Shown: positions 1 through 6,513 of the stretch, one piece after another | How the letters are laid out: each line of letters starts with the position of its first letter | Numbering within the stretch: position 1 is the first letter of the stretch | Source of the DNA: an uncultured Gammaproteobacteria bacterium | Lineage (GTDB): Bacteria > Pseudomonadota > Gammaproteobacteria > Pseudomonadales > Azotimanducaceae | DNA: 8,142 nt | Direction: 5' to 3' | NCBI GenBank assembly: GCA_913043075.1 | Contig: CAJWLI010000060.1 | Location: 1-8,142, forward strand | Made by a program: the position numbers and the translations under genes | Notes under the pieces: model-generated | Told to the model about the DNA's origin: nothing | The model's input: the letters and a program-made list of their open reading frames with translations, nothing else | The model's database searches: none

Positions 1-7
1 GAGCAAG

Positions 8-41
8 GTTAGACAACAAAAGATTCTCTTTTTTGCCTAAC
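8..41 (-). terminator. Stem-loop after the SDR gene, possible terminator
   Basis: Positions 8-41 fold into one long hairpin 16 bases past the stop of the minus-strand SDR gene. In the minus-strand RNA, 37-41 pairs with 8-12, followed by a G-U and a C-G pair, two A-U pairs, one bulged base (17), six more pairs (27-32 with 18-23) and a three-base loop at 24-26. That is about 15 pairs, mostly A-U. No clear U-run follows, so it may be a 3'-end stabiliser or a factor-dependent end rather than a classical intrinsic terminator. The placement suggests it closes the four-gene run. Confidence 0.4.
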
Positions 42-57
42 GGTGAGATAAATTGAT

Positions 58-822
58 TTATCTCATTGCAGCTGGTGATCCGCCGTCGATGACAATGGTT
101 TGTCCTGTTACCGACGACGAGGTAACAAAGGTCAACACCTGCTCTGCTATGTCCTCAACCTGACCCACCTTACCCAGTATTGCCTGCCTCTTGGCTCCTT
201 CCGAAACCGCTCGGGGAAGCCGATTTGCCATGCGAGTATCTTCTACGAGCCCTGGAGCGACGCAATTTACAGATACATCGGGCGCCATTGCGACGGCTAG
301 ACAACGAGTCAGGTGATTCAACCCAGCCTTACTAGAAGAATAGGCTATGCTGCTCGATCCGGGAGTAATTCCACCAGCTGAGGAAATATTGACTACGTGA
401 CCTCCACCAACCTTTAGTAGTGATGCGGCTGCTCTAGCTAGCAGAAAAGGCGCTCGCAAGTTAGTTTCAAGGACCCTATCCCAAATATCGGGGGTTAATT
501 TCTGTAATTCAGGAAACGGTATCCCGATATTCCAGGCAGCATTATTAACGAGGATGTCAAGCGCTCCAAATTCATTTTGGACGTACGCAATCACCTTCTC
601 AATTTCCTCAGGATTTCTCTGATCAAGTTTGAAACTCTGAGCAACGCCACCAGCTTGTATGATTTCGCTTAGCGTCGTTTCGGCACGATCCTCTGCTCCC
701 GCATAAGTAATCAAAATATTTGAACCCGCAGAAGCTAATCTCTTAGCAATAGCCCGTCCAATGTCTCCAGAGCCTCCCGTGACCAAGGAGACTTTCCCAG
801 TCAATGACCCAGAATTATTCAT
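58..822 (-). CDS. Short-chain dehydrogenase/reductase (classical SDR, FabG-like)
   Basis: A 254-residue cytoplasmic NAD(P)-dependent oxidoreductase of the classical SDR family. Seen: the cofactor-binding TGGSGDIG at residues 15-22, NNAA at 93-96, structural N121, and the catalytic set S148, Y161 and K165 (YSSSK, with the usual 13-residue Ser-Tyr spacing). A PG at 190-191 and a C-terminal VTGQTIVIDGG are typical of FabG-like members. Length is normal. An in-frame GTG lies nine bases upstream at 831, but the Shine-Dalgarno AAGGGAG (831-837) abuts and overlaps it and sits eight bases before the ATG at 822, so the ATG is chosen. It is the last gene of a minus-strand run after the GST-like gene (79-base gap). 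Substrate is unknown; SDRs beside transaminases and alcohol dehydrogenases commonly act on hydroxy or keto catabolic intermediates (inference). Confidence 0.93.
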   Translation of the reverse strand: MNNSGSLTGKVSLVTGGSGDIGRAIAKRLASAGSNILITYAGAEDRAETTLSEIIQAGGVAQSFKLDQRNPEEIEKVIAYVQNEFGALDILVNNAAWNIGIPFPELQKLTPDIWDRVLETNLRAPFLLARAAASLLKVGGGHVVNISSAGGITPGSSSIAYSSSKAGLNHLTRCLAVAMAPDVSVNCVAPGLVEDTRMANRLPRAVSEGAKRQAILGKVGQVEDIAEQVLTFVTSSSVTGQTIVIDGGSPAAMR

Positions 823-830
823 TTTTTTCA

Positions 831-837
831 CTCCCTT
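831..837 (-). promoter_or_regulatory. Ribosome-binding site fixing the SDR start
   Basis: AAGGGAG on the minus strand, eight bases before the ATG at 822. It runs straight into the alternative GTG at 831, which therefore cannot use it. Its 5' end overlaps the right arm (in minus-strand reading) of the dyad at 836-852. Confidence 0.7.
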
Positions 838-852
838 CTATTTTTAATAGAA
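836..852. repeat. 17-base perfect dyad in the SDR leader
   Basis: TTCTATT (836-842), three T, then AATAGAA (846-852): a perfect 7-base inverted repeat just upstream of the SDR gene and touching its ribosome-binding site. It could be a repressor site or a small leader hairpin. It is A/T-rich and short, so a chance origin is possible. Confidence 0.4.
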
Positions 853-901
853 ATCGAAAGAACTTAACGTCTCAGATTATTTCCTCTGGAAACGAATTTT
901 A

Positions 902-1702
902 CTAGAAGTCTAGGGGCAGTTTCAGATGCTTTTCAAAAACCATGTCTCTATGCTCCAGTAATTCCTCAAAATCGGAGAGCTTTATTACACCAATATCAGC
1001 GTAACTTATCCGAAGCCATTCGGGCATTGGGTTCACCTTCGCGGGCAATGGGAGGAGCATGTTACTAAAACAGGCCCAATGAATATCGCAAGAAGTAAGG
1101 CTTTCACCCACGAAATAACTAGATCCAAGCGCAATCTGCTCTCTGATCCTATTTTTTAGCCCAAATAAAATTTCTCGTACTCGGTCAGAGGCATTCGCGG
1201 CCTGAATCTGAGAGGAACCATAAGCCTTTTCCATTGTGCCTCTGTCCAAGTTTGGAGCTCTAGATAAAATCTCGATTTCTTGCTCGCTAAGTGATCTCTG
1301 GCGAGGAGATCTTGTTGCCATTAATCTGCGAGACCAACCAAAGCCGCCTTCACCGCAAATTTCATTACTTATTCCAAAACAAATAATCCTCTCATTCCAT
1401 TCGGAAGGGATAAGGCTCGGATTTGGATTTAGTCTTTCAGCTAAAGCCACAATATCTTGAAAATTAGTTTTCGGTGCCTCGTCGTTGTAGATAGCTATTG
1501 GTGCGTTTCGTACCCCTGTCCACGCAACTAAATCCTCGTTTGGCTGGGCAGGGTGTTGCTCCACTGCGACGTAATCGATCTCCTTATACTCGAGAATCTT
1601 CTTCGCCGATTCTCCCCACGGACCAGGAACTCCGACGGTTAAGGCTAGCCTCAAACCACTCAAGGATTTTGCTTTAGAAGGTTTTATATAATCCAAATGC
1701 AC
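902..1702 (-). CDS. Glutathione S-transferase-like protein
   Basis: A 266-residue soluble protein with a GST layout. Residues about 17-92 look like the thioredoxin-fold N-terminal domain: a beta strand, the segment GVPGPWGESAKKIL, and RNAPIAIY with the expected cis-proline at P68. The helical C-terminal domain follows and contains YFVGESLTSCDIHW at 197-209, whose T-S-C-D (203-206) matches the S/T-x-x-D N-capping box of GST helix 6. EICGEGGFGWSRRLM (114-128) seems to be a family signature. No classical catalytic Tyr, Ser or Cys can be assigned with confidence, so glutathione conjugation is unproved; binding or isomerase roles are possible. The start is GTG at 1702: an in-frame stop lies two codons upstream and no ATG occurs near the N-terminus; only a weak AGG precedes it. 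The gene lies 87 bases after the aminotransferase, with a promoter-like sequence in that gap. Confidence 0.82.
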   Translation of the reverse strand: MHLDYIKPSKAKSLSGLRLALTVGVPGPWGESAKKILEYKEIDYVAVEQHPAQPNEDLVAWTGVRNAPIAIYNDEAPKTNFQDIVALAERLNPNPSLIPSEWNERIICFGISNEICGEGGFGWSRRLMATRSPRQRSLSEQEIEILSRAPNLDRGTMEKAYGSSQIQAANASDRVREILFGLKNRIREQIALGSSYFVGESLTSCDIHWACFSNMLLPLPAKVNPMPEWLRISYADIGVIKLSDFEELLEHRDMVFEKHLKLPLDF

Positions 1703-1724
1703 CCACGCCTAAATTCGATAGGTT

Positions 1725-1753
1725 AATATAAGCCAAGAAACTGCGACATTCAA
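1725..1753 (-). promoter_or_regulatory. Predicted sigma-70-type promoter for the GST-like gene
   Basis: Reading the minus strand: -35 TTGAAT (1748-1753), a 17-base spacer, and -10 TATATT (1725-1730; five of six consensus bases). Transcription would start near 1718, leaving about 16 untranslated bases before the GTG at 1702. If real, the GST-like and SDR genes can be expressed apart from the transporter and aminotransferase. Found by eye. Confidence 0.42.
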
Positions 1754-1789
1754 AATGCTCAACCGTCAATAGTTAATACCCACTGGCTG

Positions 1790-3097
1790 CTACGATAAGG
1801 AGTCTCTGAGACTCTCAAAAAGCTCATCTAACTCAGTTTCCTGAACTGAGAACGCGGGCGCAATCTGAATAGTATCGCCAGCATACCTAACGTAATAACC
1901 TTTTTCCCACATTTTCATCGCGACCTCAAACGGGCGTCTTGCAGGTTCAGACGGATAATGCTCCAAGGTGATGCCACCTGCCAGACCGAAATTTCTTATG
2001 TCTTTCACTACAGAAAAATCTTTTAACTCGTGAATCAAGGACTCAAAGTATGGGGCGATATCTCTGACCCTTTTAAAATAGTCTTCCTCCTTCAACATAG
2101 AAAGAGACGCTATACCTGCCGCACAAGCTACAGGATGAGCTGAATAGGTGTACCCATGGGGAAATTCGAGCATATAGTTCGGTGTATTCACGTCCATGAA
2201 AACGTCGTGGATTTCGCTCTTTACTATTGCGGCGCCCATCGGAATTACTCCATTTGTAAGCTGCTTAGCAATTGTCATTATGTCAGGGACTACGCCAAAC
2301 GCCTCAGATCCTGAGGCACGGCCCAACCTCCCCAAACCACAGATAATCTCATCAAATATAAGCAAAATTTCATGCTTATCGCAGATTGATTTAATCCGCT
2401 CTAGATAGCCCTTAGGAGGGGGAATGACCCCTGCTGATCCTGACAACGGCTCGAGGACCACGGCCGCGATATTCTCTGGGCCCTGCGATAGAATAATTCC
2501 GTCGAGCTCTTCGGCGAGGGATCCGCCGTCCAGTGGTTGTCCTCTCGAGAAAGTGTTTTCTGACGTTATTGTCTCTCTCAAATGATTTGCGGGCAAAAGC
2601 TCGCCGAATATCTTTCGATTCGCTTCTATCCCCCCGACAGAAAGACCGCCAAAGTTGACTCCATGGTACCCCTTGGTTCTGCCAATGAATTTGGATTTTG
2701 ATGGTAAACCTTTATGAGCCCAATATGCTCTGGCGATTTTTAATGCTGTCTCGACCGCATCAGATCCCGAGGCCGTAAAGAAAACCCGATTTAGTCCCTT
2801 CGGGGTGAATGACGTGATTAATTCAGCTAGCTGAAAGGATTTAAAGTGGCCAAACTGAAAGCTAGGACTGAAATCAAGCGTATCGATTTGCTCTTTAATG
2901 GCTTCGTTTATCCTGGTTACTTTGTGTCCCAAACCACACGTCCACAGTCCTGACAAACCGTCAAAAATCTTTCGACCATTACTGTCTATGTAATACCTTC
3001 CCTCAGCCGCCACCATAATCCGCGGATCTTTTTTAAACTGACGATTGCCAGTAAAAGGCATCCAGTGAGCATCCAACTGCGCGCTGGTTATTGTCAT
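1790..3097 (-). CDS. Class III omega-aminotransferase (beta-alanine/omega-amino acid:pyruvate type)
   Basis: A 435-residue PLP-dependent enzyme of the subgroup III aminotransferases, very like omega-amino acid:pyruvate transaminases over its full length (HWMPFTGNR near the start; SGLWTCG; HGYTYSAHPVACAAG). Visible PLP-site residues: GSD at 111-113 (phosphate), Y144-H145 (ring stacking), D249 in DEII (pyridine nitrogen) and K278 in AKQLTNG (Schiff base). R404 in VRYAGDT matches the carboxylate-binding arginine of the family, in line with an amine or omega-amino acid donor and a keto acid acceptor such as pyruvate (family knowledge). A TTG 12 bases upstream is in frame, but GGAG at 3104-3107 is six bases before the ATG at 3097, so that ATG is chosen. 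It follows the transporter gene by 18 bases, so the two are almost certainly one transcript. The product would be a semialdehyde, aldehyde or keto acid. The exact substrate is not readable. Confidence 0.93.
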   Translation of the reverse strand: MTITSAQLDAHWMPFTGNRQFKKDPRIMVAAEGRYYIDSNGRKIFDGLSGLWTCGLGHKVTRINEAIKEQIDTLDFSPSFQFGHFKSFQLAELITSFTPKGLNRVFFTASGSDAVETALKIARAYWAHKGLPSKSKFIGRTKGYHGVNFGGLSVGGIEANRKIFGELLPANHLRETITSENTFSRGQPLDGGSLAEELDGIILSQGPENIAAVVLEPLSGSAGVIPPPKGYLERIKSICDKHEILLIFDEIICGLGRLGRASGSEAFGVVPDIMTIAKQLTNGVIPMGAAIVKSEIHDVFMDVNTPNYMLEFPHGYTYSAHPVACAAGIASLSMLKEEDYFKRVRDIAPYFESLIHELKDFSVVKDIRNFGLAGGITLEHYPSEPARRPFEVAMKMWEKGYYVRYAGDTIQIAPAFSVQETELDELFESLRDSLS

Positions 3098-3103
3098 TGC
3101 AAA

Positions 3104-3107
3104 CTCC
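3104..3107 (-). promoter_or_regulatory. Ribosome-binding site fixing the aminotransferase start
   Basis: GGAG on the minus strand, six bases before the ATG at 3097. It overlaps the alternative in-frame TTG at 3107-3109, ruling that codon out as the start served by this site. Confidence 0.65.
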
Positions 3108-3115
3108 AAAACTAA

Positions 3116-4348
3116 CTATCTTCTTAAGAACGCAATCGCTAAAAATCCGGGGCACAAGACTAACAAAGCACCGTACAAAGCTAAAGCATAAGAGCCCTCA
3201 ACCTCATACATTTTTGAGAAGAGCATCGGACCGAAAGCACTGATTGCTAGGAATGGGCCGACTAATCCCATTACGCTACCAAAAGAGTCTGCTCCGAATC
3301 TAGAGGCAATTATAGCTCCAATCAAAGGCAAGAACCCACCTGATGAAAAACCAAGCAGGCCAGTAAAAAAAAGAATTGCCTGATAAGAAGATTGTGTAAG
3401 AAGCCCCAAAATCACAATACAGCAAACCAATAAAGAAAGAGCGAACAAAATACGATGATCGAATCGATCAGACATCACGCCAAAAAAAATCTTTCCGCCG
3501 ATCATGACTGAGGCGAAAATGGATACGAGCGTAGCCACCTGCATCGAATCCAAACCAAGGTTACTTCCAAAAGGCTGCAGATGCTGTTGAATGCTACTGA
3601 AAACGATGAGCAAAGGAAGAAAACTAAAAACGACCGCCCAAAAATTGGGCTCACAAAGTATTTCGGATGTGGTCCATATTTTCTGAGATACCATCGCAGT
3701 CTCTGCTCTGTCTGCAGATGCCGTTTTTTCAAGCGTATCAGAGTGTTCGGGGCTATTTCTAATTATTACCCAAACTAAGGGTATGATAGTGATCAAAAAC
3801 ATTATCCCAAGCAAACGATGAGTCTCACGCCAACCTATAGACTCATACAAAATCGCAATAGTGGGTGCCATGAGGACCCCACCGATAGAGGTCCCAGTAG
3901 TTACCAAGCCGATCGCAAAGCCCCTCTTTTCGTTAAACCAGCGTGCAACTAATGTTTGAGCAGCTAAAGGCCCTGCTAAAGACACACCCACCACGATGAA
4001 ACTCCCATAAATGAAAACGATAAAAACGAAAGAACTTACGAAAGACATCAAAACGAATCCAAGAGAAACTAAGAAAACACCAAAGCAAACCATTAGCCTG
4101 ATGGAGTATCTATCTAACGCGTAGCCTACCAATGGTGACACAATGCTCTGACAAAGGGTGAGAACGGTAATCGGAGCCATGACGGAAGTTAAGGAGACAT
4201 CTAATTGGCTATCTGATAGCCACTCGCCCACAGCAAGTGTATAAGAGAAATAAACCGTTCCTATAATGAAGGCTTGGAAGACTAAGCATGTCCCCAGAAT
4301 AGTCCAGCCCGAATACCACGGAGTTTTTAACATGTTTAGTAAACTCAA
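3116..4348 (-). CDS. MFS transporter, monocarboxylate/oxalate-formate-like
   Basis: A 410-residue inner-membrane protein with twelve predicted membrane helices in two halves joined by a charged loop (after VIIRNSPEHSD). The MFS loop motif G-x3-D-R-x3-R occurs twice: residues 75-84 (GYALDRYSIR) and 290-299 (GVMSDRFDHR), at equivalent places in each half. RWFNEKRGFAIGL (136-148) resembles the start of helix 5 in monocarboxylate and oxalate/formate carriers, so a small carboxylate or amino acid is a reasonable cargo (inference). The frame stays open upstream to 4504, but those residues do not look like an MFS N-terminus and would cross the divergent gene. AAGGGA (4354-4359) is five bases before the TTG at 4348, whereas the first ATG (4333) has no site at a workable distance; TTG is preferred, with ATG as alternative (405 residues). 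First gene of the minus-strand run, 18 bases before the aminotransferase. Confidence 0.9.
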   Translation of the reverse strand: MSLLNMLKTPWYSGWTILGTCLVFQAFIIGTVYFSYTLAVGEWLSDSQLDVSLTSVMAPITVLTLCQSIVSPLVGYALDRYSIRLMVCFGVFLVSLGFVLMSFVSSFVFIVFIYGSFIVVGVSLAGPLAAQTLVARWFNEKRGFAIGLVTTGTSIGGVLMAPTIAILYESIGWRETHRLLGIMFLITIIPLVWVIIRNSPEHSDTLEKTASADRAETAMVSQKIWTTSEILCEPNFWAVVFSFLPLLIVFSSIQQHLQPFGSNLGLDSMQVATLVSIFASVMIGGKIFFGVMSDRFDHRILFALSLLVCCIVILGLLTQSSYQAILFFTGLLGFSSGGFLPLIGAIIASRFGADSFGSVMGLVGPFLAISAFGPMLFSKMYEVEGSYALALYGALLVLCPGFLAIAFLRR

Positions 4349-4353
4349 GCTTT

Positions 4354-4359
4354 TCCCTT
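4354..4359 (-). promoter_or_regulatory. Ribosome-binding site supporting a TTG start for the MFS gene
   Basis: AAGGGA on the minus strand, five bases from the TTG at 4346-4348 but 20 bases from the ATG at 4331-4333. It favours the TTG start. Confidence 0.55.
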
Positions 4360-4371
4360 GGCTTTTACAAA

Positions 4372-4393
4372 AATTTTCATGCTCTGGAAAATT
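4372..4393. repeat. AT-rich dyad in the divergent control region
   Basis: AATTTTC (4372-4378) and GAAAATT (4387-4393) form a perfect 7-base inverted repeat with an 8-base spacer. It lies between the transporter gene and the predicted dehydrogenase promoter, and its right arm overlaps that promoter's -35 element. It could be a regulator site; low sequence complexity leaves chance open. Confidence 0.33.
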
Positions 4394-4421
4394 AACGGAA
4401 CGCGAAACATAAAGATATAGT
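4392..4421 (+). promoter_or_regulatory. Predicted promoter of the alcohol dehydrogenase-MORN operon
   Basis: -35 TTAACG (4392-4397, four of six consensus bases), an 18-base spacer and -10 TATAGT (4416-4421, five of six). Transcription would begin near 4428, just inside the large dyad at 4425-4458, giving a leader of about 29 bases. Found by eye. Confidence 0.42.
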
Positions 4422-4424
4422 AAT

Positions 4425-4458
4425 ATTTGAAGGCTATTAGCTCTAGTAGACTTCAAAT
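4425..4458 (+). promoter_or_regulatory. 34-base operator-like dyad ending in the dehydrogenase start codon
   Basis: ATTTGAAG (4425-4432) and CTTCAAAT (4451-4458) are a perfect 8-base inverted repeat. Symmetry continues inward: CTA/TAG pairs (4434-4436 with 4447-4449), a T-G wobble, then TAG/CTA (4438-4440 with 4443-4445). In all 14 of 17 positions are complementary about the centre 4441/4442. It begins just after the predicted -10 and includes the first two bases of the ATG at 4457. As DNA it fits a dimeric repressor site; as RNA it would form a hairpin hiding the start codon. No ribosome-binding site is evident in front of that ATG. Confidence 0.6.
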
Positions 4459-5554
4459 GATAATAAATGCCGCCGTAGCAATATCTCCAGATAAACCATT
4501 TCAACTAAGAAAATTCGAGCTGGAAGAACCTCGAGAAGATGAAGTGCTTGTAAAAATAGTCGCCTCAGGGATCTGTCATACGGATATCGCCGTAAAAGAG
4601 CAATCGGTTCATCTCCCTCTTCCGATGATCCTAGGCCACGAAGGTTCTGGGATTGTTGAAGATATTGGCAAGAACGTCACCGAACTGAAGATTGGCGATC
4701 ATGTCATTCTAACCAGTGATTCATGCGGACTTTGTAAAAAATGCGAACAGAAGCTTCCTTCATACTGTAATGAATTTGTTGAGCGGAACCTTTCAGGGAA
4801 AAGAATTGATGGCACCTCTCCACTGCTAGATGTTAGAGATTCGGGAATTGGAGGGAGGTTTGTAGGGCAGTCCTCTTTTGCGTCCCACAGTTTAGTATCT
4901 CAACGATCAGCTATAAAAATAGACAAGTCTCATCCTCTGCGACTAATGGGTCCTTTAGGCTGCGGCCTCATGACTGGAGTTGGGACTGTCTTTCACGCTT
5001 TGGAAGCAAGTTCAAGAAATAGCGTTGCCATTTTTGGAGCAGGAACAGTGGGACTTTCTTCAGTAATGGGATCTGTATTGAGGGATTGCGATCCAATAAT
5101 TGTAGTGGACCCGATAAAAGAGCGGAGAGAAATCGCTCGAGATTTAGGCGCTACCCATGTTCTTGATTCAAAAACAGATAATGTTGCTGAACAAATTATA
5201 GATATCAGTAAGGGAGGGGTAGATTTTTCAATAGAGGCGTCTGGTGCTCCTGCGGCGGTCGACATGTCTCTGAGATGCTTAGGTCGTCCCGGCTGGTCGG
5301 CTCAAGTAGGAGCGACCCCGGCACAAACTTATCACTCTCTAGATATGGACCATATTGGCTTTGGAAGAGGAATTAAAGGTGTAGTGATGGGCGACGCATA
5401 TGCTAAAGAATTCGTGCCCCACCTTGCATATTTGCATCGAGAGGGAAAACTACCATTTGAAAAATTCGTCAAAGAGTATAAGTTTGACGAGATTAATACA
5501 GCGGTGCATGAGAGTCAGCAGGGTTCCGTGATCAAACCTATCTTAATTATGTAA
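4457..5554 (+). CDS. Zinc-dependent alcohol dehydrogenase (MDR family, aryl/benzyl-alcohol dehydrogenase-like)
   Basis: A 365-residue cytoplasmic medium-chain dehydrogenase that interconverts an alcohol and an aldehyde using NAD(H). Catalytic zinc ligands are C40 (GICHTD), H61 with E62 (GHEGSG) and C169 (LGCGLMTGVG). The structural-zinc lobe is complete: C90, C93, C96 and C104. The Rossmann motif GAGTVG is at 194-199, with the acidic D218 at the end of the second strand suggesting NAD over NADP. The GCGLMTGVG segment and overall layout resemble aryl-alcohol dehydrogenases and class III-like enzymes; the precise substrate is not readable. An in-frame TTG exists at 4427, but the ATG at 4457 places the N-terminus (MIINAAVA) as in relatives. 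There is no obvious Shine-Dalgarno; instead a large dyad covers the start region. It is divergent from the transporter operon and first of a pair with the MORN gene. Confidence 0.94.
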   Translation: MIINAAVAISPDKPFQLRKFELEEPREDEVLVKIVASGICHTDIAVKEQSVHLPLPMILGHEGSGIVEDIGKNVTELKIGDHVILTSDSCGLCKKCEQKLPSYCNEFVERNLSGKRIDGTSPLLDVRDSGIGGRFVGQSSFASHSLVSQRSAIKIDKSHPLRLMGPLGCGLMTGVGTVFHALEASSRNSVAIFGAGTVGLSSVMGSVLRDCDPIIVVDPIKERREIARDLGATHVLDSKTDNVAEQIIDISKGGVDFSIEASGAPAAVDMSLRCLGRPGWSAQVGATPAQTYHSLDMDHIGFGRGIKGVVMGDAYAKEFVPHLAYLHREGKLPFEKFVKEYKFDEINTAVHESQQGSVIKPILIM

Positions 5555-5597
5555 ATGTCTGTAGGGAATTCCTCAGGTTGAAAAAGGAGAAGATTGA

Positions 5598-6230
5598 ATG
5601 GATAAAGAAGCGTCAGGCCATGGAAAATGGGACGGCCCAGTAGACGATTCTGGGAATCCTATTTTTGAGGGACAAGGAACTTTTACCTGGGAGAATGGAG
5701 ACAAATACACCGGAGACTGGAAACTGGGCCAGTTTCACGGAATCGGTCAACTATCGTACACGGACGGTGACGAGTATGAGGGAGAATGGGAGGATGGAAT
5801 GTATCATGGTGAGGGAACCCTATCCTCTCCTAACGGCTTCAAATATGCCGGCAGCTGGCAAACGGGAAAGCCCCAAGGGCAGGGAAGGATGACATTCACA
5901 AATGGAGACCTTTATGTTGGAGAGTTCGTCGAGGGTAAACAACATGGACAGGGTACTACCATTTATGGTGACAAAGACAAGTATGTAGGTGAATGGAGAG
6001 ACGGCATGTATCACGGACAGGGAACCCTATCTTCTCCTAACGGCTTCAAATATGTCGGTGGTTGGCAAAATGGTAATCCAGAAGGAGAGGGAGTTATGGA
6101 TTTTGCGAATGGCGATAAGCATATCGGAGAGTTTCGAGAAGGCAAGAAAAATGGGCACGGGACGTCGATCTTCGCAGACGGGACAAAAAGAATAGGCGTT
6201 TGGGCGGACGGCAAACTGCTCGAAGAGTAA
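5598..6230 (+). CDS. MORN-repeat protein
   Basis: A 210-residue protein made almost wholly of MORN repeats. Seven full 23-residue units run from 37 to 197, each beginning Y-x-G-x-W/F and containing G-x-G (for example YTGDWKLGQFHGIGQ at 37-51), with degenerate partial units at 7-36 and 198-210. No signal peptide or membrane segment is seen, so a cytoplasmic protein is likely. MORN arrays form elongated beta-hairpin stacks used as scaffolds or membrane/protein contacts in other proteins (family knowledge); no enzyme domain is attached here. Units 60-128 and 129-197 are a second-order duplication of three repeats. AAGGAG lies about nine bases before the ATG at 5598. The 43-base gap from the dehydrogenase contains no terminator, so co-transcription is likely. 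The function is unknown. Confidence 0.92.
   Translation: MDKEASGHGKWDGPVDDSGNPIFEGQGTFTWENGDKYTGDWKLGQFHGIGQLSYTDGDEYEGEWEDGMYHGEGTLSSPNGFKYAGSWQTGKPQGQGRMTFTNGDLYVGEFVEGKQHGQGTTIYGDKDKYVGEWRDGMYHGQGTLSSPNGFKYVGGWQNGNPEGEGVMDFANGDKHIGEFREGKKNGHGTSIFADGTKRIGVWADGKLLEE
5775..6188 (+). repeat. Two tandem 207-base copies inside the MORN gene
   Basis: Codons 60-128 (5775-5981) and 129-197 (5982-6188) are tandem copies of a three-repeat block. The first unit of each copy shares GTLSSPNGFK and 20 of 23 residues; the second and third units share 13 and 12 of 23, giving 45 of 69 overall by hand count. DNA identity persists too: the 19-base stretch at 5829-5847 recurs exactly 207 bases later. The pattern indicates block duplication after the single repeat was already established. 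Confidence 0.85.
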
Positions 6231-6513
6231 AAGGTTACGCTCCTAATCCAGAGACAAGTTCTTCTATACTTAGCTAGAAGAGAGTTATGCTAGCGGGTAT
6301 CTAAAAAAAATGCGGCCTGAGCAGATCGCCACGAGCGAGGATGAGCTTTCTCAAAGAGTCAACGTAATACCAACAGACTCCTGATTAGGATGTAACTTAC
6401 AAAGAAAGAGGATTACTTAAGGCCCTGACTACCGTGACCGAAGAACCTGCTGTAATTTAGCTATTACAATTGACTGCAGGTCTCTATTACGTTATCGGTC
6501 CTCACACATTAAG
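6231..6513. other. Convergent intergenic region, no supported gene
   Basis: This 283-base region separates the stops of the MORN gene (plus) and VOC gene (minus). Short open stretches occur at 6274-6381 and, one frame over, 6389-6457, but neither has a convincing start or recognisable protein. A weak hairpin (6260-6266 with 6275-6281, no U-run) follows the MORN stop. The right half holds a set of nested inverted repeats listed separately. Confidence 0.6.

Noticed and set aside
8..41. GTTAGAC (8-14) and GCCTAAC (35-41) resemble the 7-base cores of integron attC sites.
   Set aside because: They are in the reverse of the attC order and only 20 bases apart, and the genes form mixed-strand operons rather than a cassette array. 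They are better explained as arms of the stem-loop.
880..892. TTTCC-TCT-GGAAA hairpin just past the GST-like stop codon, as a terminator.
   Set aside because: The stem is only five pairs and no T-run follows on the minus strand.
6274..6457. Two adjacent short open stretches in neighbouring plus frames (6274-6381 and 6389-6457), possibly a decayed gene.
   Set aside because: Their lengths are within chance for this composition, there is no ribosome-binding site for the ATG at 6310, and I recognise no family. A translated search of 6231-6513 giving a consistent homologue on both pieces would reopen it.
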